DNA of 62,435 nucleotides from Prevotella sp. (GCA_023666145.1 JAMPCO010000004.1:1-62435), one strand, 5' to 3'; shown: positions 27,532 to 37,448, counted from the first letter of the stretch. Program-made: numbers and translations. The notes: generated by a model not told the origin, from the letters alone.

Positions 27532-28767
27532 ATGGATACCATTATTAAAACTTACCCCAATGGATTGCGGTTGGTGGTGACCCCCATGGCGAATTTCAAA
27601 AGCGTGGCTTTCCGCGTGTATATTATGGCGGGCAGTGGCGAGGAAACCAAGGACGAAGAAGGCTTGTCGCATTTTTGTGAACATATGTTGTTCAAAGGGA
27701 CAACCAAACGGACTGGTCAACAAATCATTGACGAATTTGCGCGCTTAGGGGTGGCGTACAATGCGTGGACCAGTGAAAGTGCGACCTGCTATCACACCAA
27801 GGGGATTGCGGACAATTTGGAAAACTGTGTGGATTTGTTGGCGGATATGTATTTCAATACCAAATTTACTGATGACGATTTTGATAAGGAAGGTGATGTG
27901 ATTGTGCAAGAAATCGCCATGCACGATGACCGCCCGACTTCGGTGTTGTACGACAAAATGAACGCCGTGTTTTACCAAGGTACCAAATACGAACATCCTG
28001 TAGCGGGGTATGCGGACGCCATTAAAAAATATCAACCCCAGGATATTTACCGTTATCTTAAAAAACATTACATCGCACCGAACACTATCATTGCTTTTGC
28101 TGGTGATATTTCGGTCGCACGGGCGGAAGAGTTAGTGGCTCAATATTTTTTACCATTCATGGCCACAACGGTGGCGCAACCCAAACAAAGACAGAATATT
28201 CCCGCGATTCAACCGCCAGCGTCACGTTCGCAAGTGAAAAAGGATACGAAGCAACAACATGTGGCTTTGGCCTTTCCCGTTTGCAATCAATACAGTGCCG
28301 ACCGTCATGCTTTGTGTCTTTTCAGTTTGTTGTTTGGTGGTGATATGAGCAGTCGTTTGTTTATCAATGTACGGGAAAAATTAGGCTTGGTGTATTCCAT
28401 CTCGGCCGAGATGGAACTGAGTGATATTGGCGGTAATTTAATGGTGCGCTTTTCTTGTACGCCGCAAAACACCCAAAAAGTCATCGATGTGGTTGGAAAA
28501 GAAATAGAAACTTTGCGCCGTGAAGGAGTGACGGAAGATGAATTGTTGAAGTACCGTAATCAATGGCGGATGCAACGTTTAATGGACAGCGAAGTTACCA
28601 GTTTCGTAAACGACCGCGCAACCAGTCAAGTGGCAACCCATAACCGCATTATCGGTATGGAAGAAGAATTAAAAATTGTCGATGCTTTGACAGTCTCCGA
28701 TGTTAATGCCGTGATTAAAAAATATTTATTGCCAGATCACATGATTACGGTTATTGTCGGTAAATAA
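27532..28767 (+). CDS. M16 family zinc peptidase
   Basis: This 411-aa pitrilysin/processing-peptidase-like metalloprotease has the inverted zinc motif HFCEH at about residues 46-50 in EGLSHFCEHMLFKGT, the distal Glu region VIVQEIAMHDDRP, and the C-terminal half with LGLVYSISAE. It commonly follows pnp in Firmicutes (YmxG/MlpA type). ATG 27532 is fixed by the -10 box 6 nt upstream; the upstream open frame is the promoter. Confidence 0.92.
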   Translation: MDTIIKTYPNGLRLVVTPMANFKSVAFRVYIMAGSGEETKDEEGLSHFCEHMLFKGTTKRTGQQIIDEFARLGVAYNAWTSESATCYHTKGIADNLENCVDLLADMYFNTKFTDDDFDKEGDVIVQEIAMHDDRPTSVLYDKMNAVFYQGTKYEHPVAGYADAIKKYQPQDIYRYLKKHYIAPNTIIAFAGDISVARAEELVAQYFLPFMATTVAQPKQRQNIPAIQPPASRSQVKKDTKQQHVALAFPVCNQYSADRHALCLFSLLFGGDMSSRLFINVREKLGLVYSISAEMELSDIGGNLMVRFSCTPQNTQKVIDVVGKEIETLRREGVTEDELLKYRNQWRMQRLMDSEVTSFVNDRATSQVATHNRIIGMEEELKIVDALTVSDVNAVIKKYLLPDHMITVIVGK

Positions 28768-28770
28768 TAT

Positions 28771-28799
28771 TTTACGAAAATTAAATTTTTGTTTATAAT
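28771..28799 (+). promoter_or_regulatory. Promoter of ftsK
   Basis: TTTACG (28771-28776), 17-nt spacer, TATAAT (28794-28799). ATG 28808 lies 8 nt downstream and is the likely 5' end of the mRNA. Confidence 0.65.
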
Positions 28800-28807
28800 T
28801 TATGGTA

Positions 28808-31537
28808 ATGGACGGTACTATCCATCGGACGAAAAAACAAAACGTCAAACGTCCCTTCCCCTGGGGGGATATTGTCATTTGGGCGTCGGGGATTGCCGCT
28901 TTGTTGATGCTCTTCCGTTTGGGGGGCATTGTTTCCGATTTTATGTATGGTGTTGCGGGTATTTACATTTATTGTGTCTTCATTATTACCGCTACTTTTG
29001 GGATTTGTTTACGTACGGGAAAACGAATCCACATTGACCCGCAATATTTGTGGGGCGCCATCATTATGGTGTTGGCCTTTTTTACCGCAATGCACGTGGG
29101 TTTTACACAAGCGTTAGTGGGTGGCGGTAAAAGCGCAGATTTAAGCAGTTATTTAAGTTACTGTTTCTCTGGTGCTCACTTGACCCCTGGTGGGGTACTG
29201 TTTGCGTTGCCGTCGTATTTGTTGTTAGTGATTTCGGGAACGATTGGCACCTATTTACTCCTGGGCGTACTTTTTTTAGCAGGGCTGGTTTTGGTGGTTA
29301 ACCGTGTGATTATCAAAAACCGTGAGAAACGGATTATTACCATGGAAACCAAGCCCGAAGCCGTCACCGACCCCAACGATTTTGCTGCAACTACGGCGGA
29401 ATTGTATGCGAAATTGCAGGCGACCAATAAAGAGGTGATGCGCGAAAACCGTCGTGATTTTGAAGCCAGCAAAAGTTTGTTGGGGTTAGGTTCCATGCCG
29501 AAACGAGAAACCGCCAAAGTTATCGCGGACAGTCCCGTACCGTTGAACAATTTAACCACGCCAGAAGCCATCAATCAGGCTTCGGCAACCGCAGTCAGCA
29601 ATGCACCTGCGGGTTTGCGGATGTATAATGATGGTGTGGCAATTCCGTGGCAGGGGTTGGACAGTGCGGTTTGGTCGGGACTGCCACCTACGGTACCACC
29701 GACACCGCCTGCGTCGTTGATGTCACCAACACCAACCATGGGTGCACCTGCCTATCCCTACATGCCGTCGCCTAGTATGCCTTTACCCAGCAATATGGTT
29801 CCGCCGCAACGCGTGACACCTGTGTCACCCATCACTCCTGCGCAACCGACCGCCCCCGTAAATACTTGGGAGCAGGCCAGTGGAATGCAGTGGCAAGGTG
29901 CGAACACCAGTTGGACTCCACCGAGCAATCCAAGTGGACAATCCAATCCTGCTTTGGGTCGTCGTCGCAATGCCGCGGCCATCCAAAACTTGAATAACCA
30001 AACTTCATTGAGTTTGGATCCGCCCGCAACCGCGAATGAACCGACGGGAGACACTTTCAAAAATAAACGTTACTATCGACCGACTTTGGATTTGATTCAC
30101 ACCCAAAGTATGGATTTAAGCCAATTCAACGCGGAAGCCAGTGAAAAAGAAACCAAATTAAACGAACTGTTCCAACAATATAATGTGCGTGCGCGCGTCC
30201 ACAGTTTCAGCGTGGCACCCGCCGTCACACGTTTTGAAATTGTACCTGAGTTAGGTACGCGGGTGGCACAAATTGAAAACTTGCGTGACGACATGAATTT
30301 TGTTTTGAAAACCAACAACACGCGCATGGAAAGTCCGATTGAAGGCAAGAACGCGATTGGGATTGAAGTTCCCAACCACACGATTGGAACCGTATCAATT
30401 AAAGATTTGTTAGGCTCACGGGAATTTTTGTCACACAAAAGTCCGTTGGCAATTTGTGTTGGTAAGAACATCAGCGATGAACCGATTATTGCGGACTTAG
30501 CGGAAATGCCACACTTGTTGGTGGCGGGTACCACGGGTTCGGGTAAGTCGGTTTGCATTAATACAATTTTAACCAGTTTGATTTTCAAGACCAGTCCCGA
30601 AGATTTGAAGTTAATGTTGATTGACATGAAAGGTGGCGTCGAATTGGGTATGTACAATGGCTTGCCACATATGTTGGTCGAAAGGTGTATTTCCAACGTG
30701 ACGCACGCCGTCAACGCGTTCAAATGGTTGATTCGCGAAATGGACCACCGTTACGATTTATTGCAAGGTCAACACGTGAATAACATTGCTTTGTATCAGG
30801 CTTTGCCCGCGTACAAGAGTGGACAAATTCCCGCCATGCCTTACATCGTGATGGTGGTGGACGAAACGGCGGATTTGATGTCACGTAATAAAAAAGAAGT
30901 GGAAGATTGTATCCAAAATTTAGCGCAAAAGGCCCGTGCGGCGGGAATCCACATTATTTTGGCGACCCAACGTCCCAGTGTCGATGTTATCAGTGGTGTC
31001 ATTAAGGCCAACATCGGTACCCGCATCGCGTTCCGTGTGTTAAGTGGCGTCGACAGTCGAACAATTTTGGATGCGGTTGGTGCCGAAACTTTGATGGGAC
31101 GGGGCGATATGTTGTTTATGACTGCCAAAGGCATTGAACGTGTGCAAGGTTGTTACATGACAAACGACGAAATTCACCGCGTAACTAATTTCGTGCGGGA
31201 AAAGAATCCGCCCGATTTCAACCGCGAAATTGAAGATTTAATTTTGAATGGAATTCCCGATGGCAGCATGACCAGTTTCGACGATGACGGTGGCGGTGTC
31301 AGTGAGCAAGATCCGAAATTGGTGGCAATCTTGCGTTATGCTGTGCGGGAAAACAATGTCCGTCGAACTTTATCCATTTCGGAAATTCAACGTAAGTTTT
31401 CGGTCGGTTTTGGACGGGCAGGGCGCATCATGGATCAATTAGAACACGCGGGTTTTGTTGGTGCCGATTTTGGTAATGGTAAAGCGCGTGAGGTGATTGC
31501 AACAAGGGAACAGGTTGCGGAACTTTACGGCTTATAG
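28808..31537 (+). CDS. ftsK: DNA translocase FtsK/SpoIIIE
   Basis: A septal DNA pump for chromosome segregation and, in spore formers, transfer into the forespore. The 909-aa protein has about four N-terminal transmembrane helices (20-165), a Pro/Ser/Thr/Asn-rich linker (about 280-415), the motor with Walker A GTTGSGKSV and Walker B MVVDETADL, and a C-terminal winged-helix gamma domain. ATG 28808 is preferred over ATG 28802 by promoter spacing. It may fulfil both the FtsK and the SpoIIIE role. Confidence 0.95.
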   Translation: MDGTIHRTKKQNVKRPFPWGDIVIWASGIAALLMLFRLGGIVSDFMYGVAGIYIYCVFIITATFGICLRTGKRIHIDPQYLWGAIIMVLAFFTAMHVGFTQALVGGGKSADLSSYLSYCFSGAHLTPGGVLFALPSYLLLVISGTIGTYLLLGVLFLAGLVLVVNRVIIKNREKRIITMETKPEAVTDPNDFAATTAELYAKLQATNKEVMRENRRDFEASKSLLGLGSMPKRETAKVIADSPVPLNNLTTPEAINQASATAVSNAPAGLRMYNDGVAIPWQGLDSAVWSGLPPTVPPTPPASLMSPTPTMGAPAYPYMPSPSMPLPSNMVPPQRVTPVSPITPAQPTAPVNTWEQASGMQWQGANTSWTPPSNPSGQSNPALGRRRNAAAIQNLNNQTSLSLDPPATANEPTGDTFKNKRYYRPTLDLIHTQSMDLSQFNAEASEKETKLNELFQQYNVRARVHSFSVAPAVTRFEIVPELGTRVAQIENLRDDMNFVLKTNNTRMESPIEGKNAIGIEVPNHTIGTVSIKDLLGSREFLSHKSPLAICVGKNISDEPIIADLAEMPHLLVAGTTGSGKSVCINTILTSLIFKTSPEDLKLMLIDMKGGVELGMYNGLPHMLVERCISNVTHAVNAFKWLIREMDHRYDLLQGQHVNNIALYQALPAYKSGQIPAMPYIVMVVDETADLMSRNKKEVEDCIQNLAQKARAAGIHIILATQRPSVDVISGVIKANIGTRIAFRVLSGVDSRTILDAVGAETLMGRGDMLFMTAKGIERVQGCYMTNDEIHRVTNFVREKNPPDFNREIEDLILNGIPDGSMTSFDDDGGGVSEQDPKLVAILRYAVRENNVRRTLSISEIQRKFSVGFGRAGRIMDQLEHAGFVGADFGNGKAREVIATREQVAELYGL

Positions 31538-31543
31538 TAAAAT
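31515..31543 (+). promoter_or_regulatory. Promoter of valS
   Basis: TTGCGG (31515-31520), 17-nt spacer, TAAAAT (31538-31543), 6 nt to ATG 31550. It lies at the end of ftsK; no T-box leader is possible with this geometry. Confidence 0.6.
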
Positions 31544-31549
31544 ATCACG

Positions 31550-33697
31550 ATGGATAAAATTTTTGATTTTAAGGCTTGCGAAGCCCATTACAATGCCAAG
31601 TGGGTGGAACAGAATGTTTTCCGTGCCAAAGTTAATTACGACAAAAAGCCGTTTACCGTGATTATGCCACCGCCGAACATTACCAGTAAATTGCACATCG
31701 GTCATGCGTTCAATTTAACCATCATTGATGCACTGATTCGTTTCAAACGGATGCAAGGTTATGAAGTGTTGATGTTGCCCGGGGCAGATCATGCGGCGAT
31801 TGCGACCGAAGCCAAAGTGGTGGAAGAATTAAAAAAAGAGGGCTTAACGAAACAAGATTTAACGCGCGAACAGTTTATGGAGCGCATCCAAAAATGGTAC
31901 GACCATTATCAAGGCGTGATTTGCAACCAGTTCAAACGTTTGGGATTATCATGTGATTGGTCACGTTTTACGTTTACCATGGATGAACATTGTAAAAATG
32001 AAGTCAACAAGGCTTTTCACCGTTTGTACGCGGACGGGTACATTTACCAAGGCGAACGGATGATTAACTGGTGTCCGACGTGCCATACCGCCTTATCTGA
32101 AATTGAAGTCGAATACAGCGAAGTGCAACGCCCCATTTGGACCATTCAGTATGGGCCGTTACGCGTGGCAACGACACGACCCGAAACTTTGTTCGGTGAT
32201 GTGGCGGTAGCGGTGCATCCTAACGATCAACGTTACCAAAATCTGATTGGTAAAACGGTGCCGTTGCCGTTAACGAACCGTCAAATTCCCGTGATTGCCG
32301 ACGAATCGATCGACATGAAGTTTGGTACGGGTGCGGTTAAAATTACGCCCGCACACGATCATCACGATTATGAAATTGGGGAACGACACCACTTGCCACA
32401 TTTGAAAGTCATTGACGAAAACGGTGTTTTGTGCGGCGACGTGGGAAAGTATGCGGGGATGAAAGTGGCAGAAGCACGGGCAGCAGTGGTTGCGGATTTG
32501 CAAGCGCAAGGTTTCTTGGTGGCGACCAAACAACACGTTTCGAACATTGGTCAATGTTACCGTTGTCATCAAACGGTGGAGCCCGCCATTTCCAAACAGT
32601 GGTTTGTCAAAATGCACGATTTGGCACAGCCTGCGATTCAGGCATTGAACAATGGTTTAACGCTTGTGCCCAAAAAATTCCAAAAGATTTATTTACATTG
32701 GTTGAACAACATTCAAGACTGGTGCATTTCGCGTCAGTTAATTTCGGGACATCGTATCCCGATTGAAGGCGAAACCGATGTTTTGGATACTTGGTTCTCG
32801 TCGGCGTTGTGGCCGTTCGTGACTTTGAACAAAAACGCCGCAGATTTTGCCTATTTTTATCCCACCGATGTATTGGTGACCGCGTATGAAATTATTTTCT
32901 TTTGGGTGATCCGGATGGTCTTTTCGGGCTTGTATCATACCCAGCAATTACCATTTCACACGGTGCTGTTGCATGGTTTAGTGCGTGACAGTCAAGGCCG
33001 CAAAATGAGCAAATCTTTGGGCAACGGGATTGACCCTTTGGACATTATTGACCAATATGGGTGCGATGTGTTGCGGTATTCGTTATTGGTTGGTTCGCGT
33101 TTGGACCGTGACCCGAATTATGGGGATGAAAAAATTACCAAAGCCCGTTATTTTATGAACAAAATTTGGAACGCTACGAAGTTTGTCCAAATGCACAAAG
33201 ACAACGCATTACTGGTCACAGCGTTAGAAAGTTTCTTGAAAATGTTACACCCGCTTGCGCCTTACATTACTGAACAACTTTGGCACGAATTGGGGCACAC
33301 GACCGATTTGGCGTTCGAAGCGTTCCCGACAGCACTGAAAGGCAAAAAACATTGGTTTGCGGTGAGTTTGAACAAAATTGTGCGCACGATGACCCGTCGT
33401 TACGAAAAGTATGAATTTGGCATTGCGGCGAACGAATTGCAGCAATGGTTTTGGACGGACTTTTGCGACCGCTACATCGAAGAATGTAAAGACAAACCCA
33501 AACCAAAGGTAGAACAAGTGGCGGCCCCTGTTGATACCAAAGCCCAAGCCGCATATTACCGTGCCGAAATTGCACGTTCGTCGCAGTTATTGGCGAACCA
33601 AGGTTTCTTGGCTAAAGCCCCAGCAACCTTGGTGAAACAGGAACAAGAGAAACTTGCCAGATTTAAGGAACTATTATATAATTTGACTGGTGAATAA
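31550..33697 (+). CDS. valS: Valyl-tRNA synthetase, compact with rearranged anticodon-binding domain
   Basis: This enzyme charges tRNA-Val. At 715 aa it is much shorter than the usual 880. The catalytic core has PNITSKLHIGH (41-53) and RKMSKSLGNG (about 483-492); the editing domain contains TTRPETLFGD. The zinc-binding insert between GHRIP and DVLDTWFSSALWPF is missing. In the anticodon-binding domain, HPLAPYITEQLW (about 567-578) precedes YEKYEFG and FCDRYIEE (about 618-646). In ordinary ValRS the order is the reverse. The C-terminal coiled coil ending in NQGFLAKAP and KLARFKELL is kept. One continuous frame with no sign of a frameshift. Confidence 0.93.
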   Translation: MDKIFDFKACEAHYNAKWVEQNVFRAKVNYDKKPFTVIMPPPNITSKLHIGHAFNLTIIDALIRFKRMQGYEVLMLPGADHAAIATEAKVVEELKKEGLTKQDLTREQFMERIQKWYDHYQGVICNQFKRLGLSCDWSRFTFTMDEHCKNEVNKAFHRLYADGYIYQGERMINWCPTCHTALSEIEVEYSEVQRPIWTIQYGPLRVATTRPETLFGDVAVAVHPNDQRYQNLIGKTVPLPLTNRQIPVIADESIDMKFGTGAVKITPAHDHHDYEIGERHHLPHLKVIDENGVLCGDVGKYAGMKVAEARAAVVADLQAQGFLVATKQHVSNIGQCYRCHQTVEPAISKQWFVKMHDLAQPAIQALNNGLTLVPKKFQKIYLHWLNNIQDWCISRQLISGHRIPIEGETDVLDTWFSSALWPFVTLNKNAADFAYFYPTDVLVTAYEIIFFWVIRMVFSGLYHTQQLPFHTVLLHGLVRDSQGRKMSKSLGNGIDPLDIIDQYGCDVLRYSLLVGSRLDRDPNYGDEKITKARYFMNKIWNATKFVQMHKDNALLVTALESFLKMLHPLAPYITEQLWHELGHTTDLAFEAFPTALKGKKHWFAVSLNKIVRTMTRRYEKYEFGIAANELQQWFWTDFCDRYIEECKDKPKPKVEQVAAPVDTKAQAAYYRAEIARSSQLLANQGFLAKAPATLVKQEQEKLARFKELLYNLTGE
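33654..33682 (+). promoter_or_regulatory. Internal promoter of the DUF4364 gene, inside valS
   Basis: TTGCCA (33654-33659), 17-nt spacer, TATAAT (33677-33682), 7 nt to GTG 33690. It lies in the last codons of valS, so coding and promoter functions coincide. Confidence 0.65.
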
Positions 33698-34265
33698 CAA
33701 TCGCAGTACGTATTTTGTCGCCGATGAAATTACCCGCAAAATTATTTTGCTGTTCATTTTTGAAAAAATGGAAATTCCGTTATCGGAAAATACGTTGTCC
33801 GAAATCATCATGTCGAACCCAGATTTGATGTCATACATGGATTACCGTGAAGCGCTGGCGAAAATCGTGGACGTTAAATTTGTGGTGGCGAAGACGGTGT
33901 CGGGCGATTTGATGTACCAATTGACCAAAGATGGTCGCGATTGTTTGTCTCATTTTTGGGCAAAAATCCCGGCTTCAATCCGCGAAGGGATTATTAAGTA
34001 CACTGACGAAAATAAATTGCGGATGAAACGCAGTCAGGAATACCGCATTGATTATTTCAAAAATTCGGATGGCACCCAAACCGTAGTCTTTATGATAAAA
34101 GATTACACTGGGCCACATAATTTAATGGAATTGAAGTTACGTGTGCCTTCACGGGCGGATGCAATGCGCGCGGCGGCGCGTTGGAAAGACAAAGCCCCAG
34201 CAGTCTTTGAATTTATCTATAACCATTTAGTGGAAGAGGAGGATCATGAAGATGCGACAGTTTAG
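33690..34265 (+). CDS. DUF4364 family protein
   Basis: 191 aa. The N-terminal half looks like a winged helix (EITRKIILLFIFEKMEIPLS), and the whole resembles the clostridial DUF4364 family, whose role is not known but may be transcriptional. The start is GTG 33690, overlapping the valS stop by 8 nt and 7 nt after a TATAAT box. The next gene overlaps its end by 20 nt. Confidence 0.75.
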   Translation: MNNNRSTYFVADEITRKIILLFIFEKMEIPLSENTLSEIIMSNPDLMSYMDYREALAKIVDVKFVVAKTVSGDLMYQLTKDGRDCLSHFWAKIPASIREGIIKYTDENKLRMKRSQEYRIDYFKNSDGTQTVVFMIKDYTGPHNLMELKLRVPSRADAMRAAARWKDKAPAVFEFIYNHLVEEEDHEDATV

Positions 34266-34506
34266 TTACACCCCACAAGGTGTGTGCAGTATGCAAATTC
34301 GTTTTGAACTGGACGAACAGGAGAATGTGCATCACGTGCAATTTTTGGGCGGTTGCCCAGGTAACACGGTGGGGGTTGCGACTTTGGCGGAAGGCCAAAA
34401 TGCACGGGAATTGATTACTAAGTTACAAGGAATCAATTGCCGTGGACGCGGTACCAGTTGCCCCGACCAATTGGCTCAGGCTTTGATCAAAGCGCTGGAA
34501 GCGTAG
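34246..34506 (+). CDS. TSCPD domain protein (TIGR03905 type)
   Basis: This 86-aa protein contains RGRGTSCPDQLAQAL, the TSCPD motif also found at the C-terminus of some class II ribonucleotide reductases, and FLGGCPGNTVGV. Small stand-alone members are common in Clostridia. ATG 34246 follows GAGGAGG within the previous gene. A role linked to deoxynucleotide metabolism is only suggested by the nearby nrdDG. Confidence 0.8.
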   Translation: MKMRQFSYTPQGVCSMQIRFELDEQENVHHVQFLGGCPGNTVGVATLAEGQNARELITKLQGINCRGRGTSCPDQLAQALIKALEA

Positions 34507-34525
34507 TTTTTTGTCGGTGGCTACC

Positions 34526-35632
34526 ATGGCAAAAACACGCACACGCACACGCAATGCAAGATACCGCCTGAAATTTGTGTTCAGTGGTACACGGTTTTTC
34601 ATTTGTTTGGTCTTGCTCGCGTTGTTGGCGGGTGCGTACGTTTTATCGCTTCGTTGGTTCCCGTTACAACCAAACAAAACCAATGATGCCGCAACCGCGG
34701 ACTTTGCTGGTTTGCGTTGGCACACGGTTGATGTGGGACAGGGCGATTGCACCATTGTGCAGTTTCCCGATGATAAAGTGTTAATGGTGGACGCTGGCAG
34801 TGAAAATCATGACAAATCGTCCAGTACGATTTTGCAATATTTGCAAACTTGGCAAATTGCCACGATTGATTGGTTTGTGATTACGCATCCTGACGAAGAC
34901 CATTATGGCGGGGCAACCAAATTATTGGCAGAAGACAATTTGACGTTTAAGGAATTGTATTACAGTTCGGCATTCGCTAAAAACAACAGTACATACAATG
35001 CCTTAATTGAAAATTACCCGTTTCAGGCACCCGATGACGGAGAAGTGATTCAGGGGAGCGATTATACCATTACTTTTGTCAGCCCGTTTTCTACCGACAA
35101 AGCCAGTAATTCAAACGATGCGTCGTTGATGATGACGATTGAATATTACAATAAAATTTTTGTTTTGACGGGTGACGCCAGCAGTGCCATGGACGATGAA
35201 TTTATCAACCATGCGACCGAATTGCACCTTTTCGACGATAAATTGGAGCAACAAATTATTTTGAAGGTGGCTCACCATGGCAGCCGTACTGGTTCCAGTA
35301 ACACCTTTTTGGCGTATATTTTTAACAACATCCCAGAGCAAAATTTCGCGTTGATTTCATGTGGTAAGGATAATTCTTATAAACATCCGCATCAAGAAAC
35401 TTTGGAGCGGTTGGGAAACTATGTGTCGGCAGAACATCTGTTGGTGACTAAGGATGTGGGCGACATTGTGATCCAAGCCACAGCGACAACACTAACCATT
35501 AACGATACCGATTACACGGTGAATGTTACGGCCTACATTATCCAAAGTGCTTTTTTCATTGCGCTGGTGGTTGTAGTTGTAGTTTGTTTTTGTCGCGTCG
35601 AAATTAACACCAAAACTGCCCGCCGCAAATAA
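34526..35632 (+). CDS. ComEC-like metallo-beta-lactamase-fold protein, membrane-bound
   Basis: The 368-aa protein has an N-terminal transmembrane helix (about 12-38), then the hydrolase domain with DVGQGDCTIVQFP, THPDEDHYGG and KVAHHGSRTGS, the pattern of the C-terminal ComEC domain, and a second transmembrane helix near the C-terminus. The family cleaves nucleic acids or phosphodiesters outside the membrane; the ComEC channel part is absent. ATG 34526 was chosen; a TTG at 34511 is possible. No clear promoter is seen. Confidence 0.75.
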   Translation: MAKTRTRTRNARYRLKFVFSGTRFFICLVLLALLAGAYVLSLRWFPLQPNKTNDAATADFAGLRWHTVDVGQGDCTIVQFPDDKVLMVDAGSENHDKSSSTILQYLQTWQIATIDWFVITHPDEDHYGGATKLLAEDNLTFKELYYSSAFAKNNSTYNALIENYPFQAPDDGEVIQGSDYTITFVSPFSTDKASNSNDASLMMTIEYYNKIFVLTGDASSAMDDEFINHATELHLFDDKLEQQIILKVAHHGSRTGSSNTFLAYIFNNIPEQNFALISCGKDNSYKHPHQETLERLGNYVSAEHLLVTKDVGDIVIQATATTLTINDTDYTVNVTAYIIQSAFFIALVVVVVVCFCRVEINTKTARRK

Positions 35633-35641
35633 GATAAATTG

Positions 35642-37444
35642 ATGGATAGTCAACAAATGGTGGTCGACCTGTTCGAGCAGTATCTGACGGGTGACGATTT
35701 TGCGGTTAAAAATAATGCCAATATGCAACGGTCAGTGGCGGGATTAAATTTGCATCTGCGCGAAGCAGTGACCAAAACCTATTGCCTAACCAAAGTGTAT
35801 CCGCCCAAGATTGCAGCGGCACACCAAAGAGGTGCCATACACATTCACGACTTAGGCTTCTTTGGGCCATATTGTGTCGGTTGGGACTTACGTCAGTTGC
35901 TGGTGATGGGATTTACTGGCGTCAAAGGTAAAATTTCTGTGGCGCCCGCCAAACATTTGCGCAGTGCGTTGGGACAAATTGTCAACGCAACATTCACTTT
36001 ACAAGGGGAAGCCGCAGGGGCGCAAGCCTGGTCTTCGTTTGATACGTATCTGGCGCCGTTTGTCCGCCATGACCAGTTAGACGATGCCGCGCTGGAACAA
36101 ACTTTGCAAGAATTCTTATTCAATCTGAACGTGGCTACGCGTGCGGGTTTCCAATGCCCGTTTTCCAACATTACTTTGGATATCCGTTGCCCGTCCACAT
36201 TGCGCGATGTGCCAGTGGTGATTGGTGGCGTTTTACAGGAAAGCACTTATGGCGATTACCAAACCGAAATGGAACGGCTGGATTTGGCATTTTGCAAAGT
36301 GATGTTAAAGGGCGATAGCCAGGGAAGGGTGTTTTCGTTCCCGATTCCGACTGTTAATATTACCAAAGATACGGCGTGGGACAGTCCTGTCATGACCCAA
36401 ATTGCCGCCATGGCCGCTAAGTACGGGATTCCGTATTTTGCGAACTATGTTAATTCGGATTTGAATCCCGAAGATGCTGTGTCGATGTGTTGTCGTTTGC
36501 GTTTAGATGTGCGCGAATTAAAGAAACGGGGCGGTGGCTTATTTGGTTCTAACCCTTTGACGGGCAGTATTGGGGTCGTCACTTTGAACTTACCACGTTT
36601 GGGTTATGAGTCCCGTGACGAAGATGATTTTTTTGTGCGTTTAGGTCAGTTAGCGGATTTATCCCAAGAGAGTTTGGAAATAAAACGGCAAATGGTGGAA
36701 AAGCAAACTGACGCTGGTTTGTATCCGTATAGTGCTTTTTATTTACAAGGCGTGAAACAACGGACGGGTAGTTATTGGAGTAATCATTTTAGCACGATTG
36801 GCATTGTGGGAATGCACGAGTGTTTATTGAATTTGAAACAGGTGGGATTAGAAACCACAGCAGGACAACAATTTGCGTTAAAGGTGATGCACTTTTTGCG
36901 CGATAAATTGCGGGTTTATCAGGAAACCACAGGGCACGTATATAATTTGGAAGCCACTCCTGCCGAAGGAACAGCCAGTCGTTTGGCACAAATCGACCGC
37001 AAAACTTATCCCCAAATCATTACTGCGGGTACGACCGCCGCACCATATTATACGAACAGTACCCAATTACCCGTCGGTTACACGGATGATTTGTTCGCAA
37101 TGATTCGGTTGCAAGACGAATTACAAAATCTTTATACGGGTGGTACGGTTATTCACCTTTATACTGGGGAAAAATTGGACGATGTGGAAGCGGTAAAAGC
37201 CTTGATTCAAAAGATATTTCATCACTGTCGGATGCCGTACATTTCCTTAACCCCGACTTTTTCCATTTGTCCGTCACATGGTTATTTGGCGGGTGAACAT
37301 TGGCAATGTCCAACGTGTGGTGCCGAGACCGAAGTGTGGAGCCGGGTGGTGGGATTCTTGCGTCCCGTTTCTAATTACAATGCTGGGAAACGACAAGAAT
37401 ACATGGATCGCAAAAAATACCGTTTATTTTCATCCGCGGAGTAA
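35642..37444 (+). CDS. nrdD: Anaerobic ribonucleoside-triphosphate reductase
   Basis: NrdD is a class III, glycyl-radical ribonucleotide reductase that makes dNTPs without oxygen. The 600-aa protein has QRGAIHIHDLGFFG near the N-terminus, a C-terminal zinc site (CPSHGY and CPTCG) and the glycyl-radical loop RVVGFLRPVSNYN, where Gly carries the radical. No ATP-cone is seen at the N-terminus. TAAGAT 6 nt before ATG 35642 may be the -10, but the -35 is poor. nrdG follows directly. Confidence 0.95.
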   Translation: MDSQQMVVDLFEQYLTGDDFAVKNNANMQRSVAGLNLHLREAVTKTYCLTKVYPPKIAAAHQRGAIHIHDLGFFGPYCVGWDLRQLLVMGFTGVKGKISVAPAKHLRSALGQIVNATFTLQGEAAGAQAWSSFDTYLAPFVRHDQLDDAALEQTLQEFLFNLNVATRAGFQCPFSNITLDIRCPSTLRDVPVVIGGVLQESTYGDYQTEMERLDLAFCKVMLKGDSQGRVFSFPIPTVNITKDTAWDSPVMTQIAAMAAKYGIPYFANYVNSDLNPEDAVSMCCRLRLDVRELKKRGGGLFGSNPLTGSIGVVTLNLPRLGYESRDEDDFFVRLGQLADLSQESLEIKRQMVEKQTDAGLYPYSAFYLQGVKQRTGSYWSNHFSTIGIVGMHECLLNLKQVGLETTAGQQFALKVMHFLRDKLRVYQETTGHVYNLEATPAEGTASRLAQIDRKTYPQIITAGTTAAPYYTNSTQLPVGYTDDLFAMIRLQDELQNLYTGGTVIHLYTGEKLDDVEAVKALIQKIFHHCRMPYISLTPTFSICPSHGYLAGEHWQCPTCGAETEVWSRVVGFLRPVSNYNAGKRQEYMDRKKYRLFSSAE

Positions 37445-37448
37445 TTCG

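Noticed and set aside
31500-31550. T-box leader before valS
   Set aside because: The -10 box is 6 nt from the start codon, leaving no room for a leader RNA.
34530-34552. Short ACACGC tandem repeat
   Set aside because: It encodes a Thr-Arg repeat at the cytoplasmic N-terminus of the ComEC-like protein; too short to call a functional repeat.
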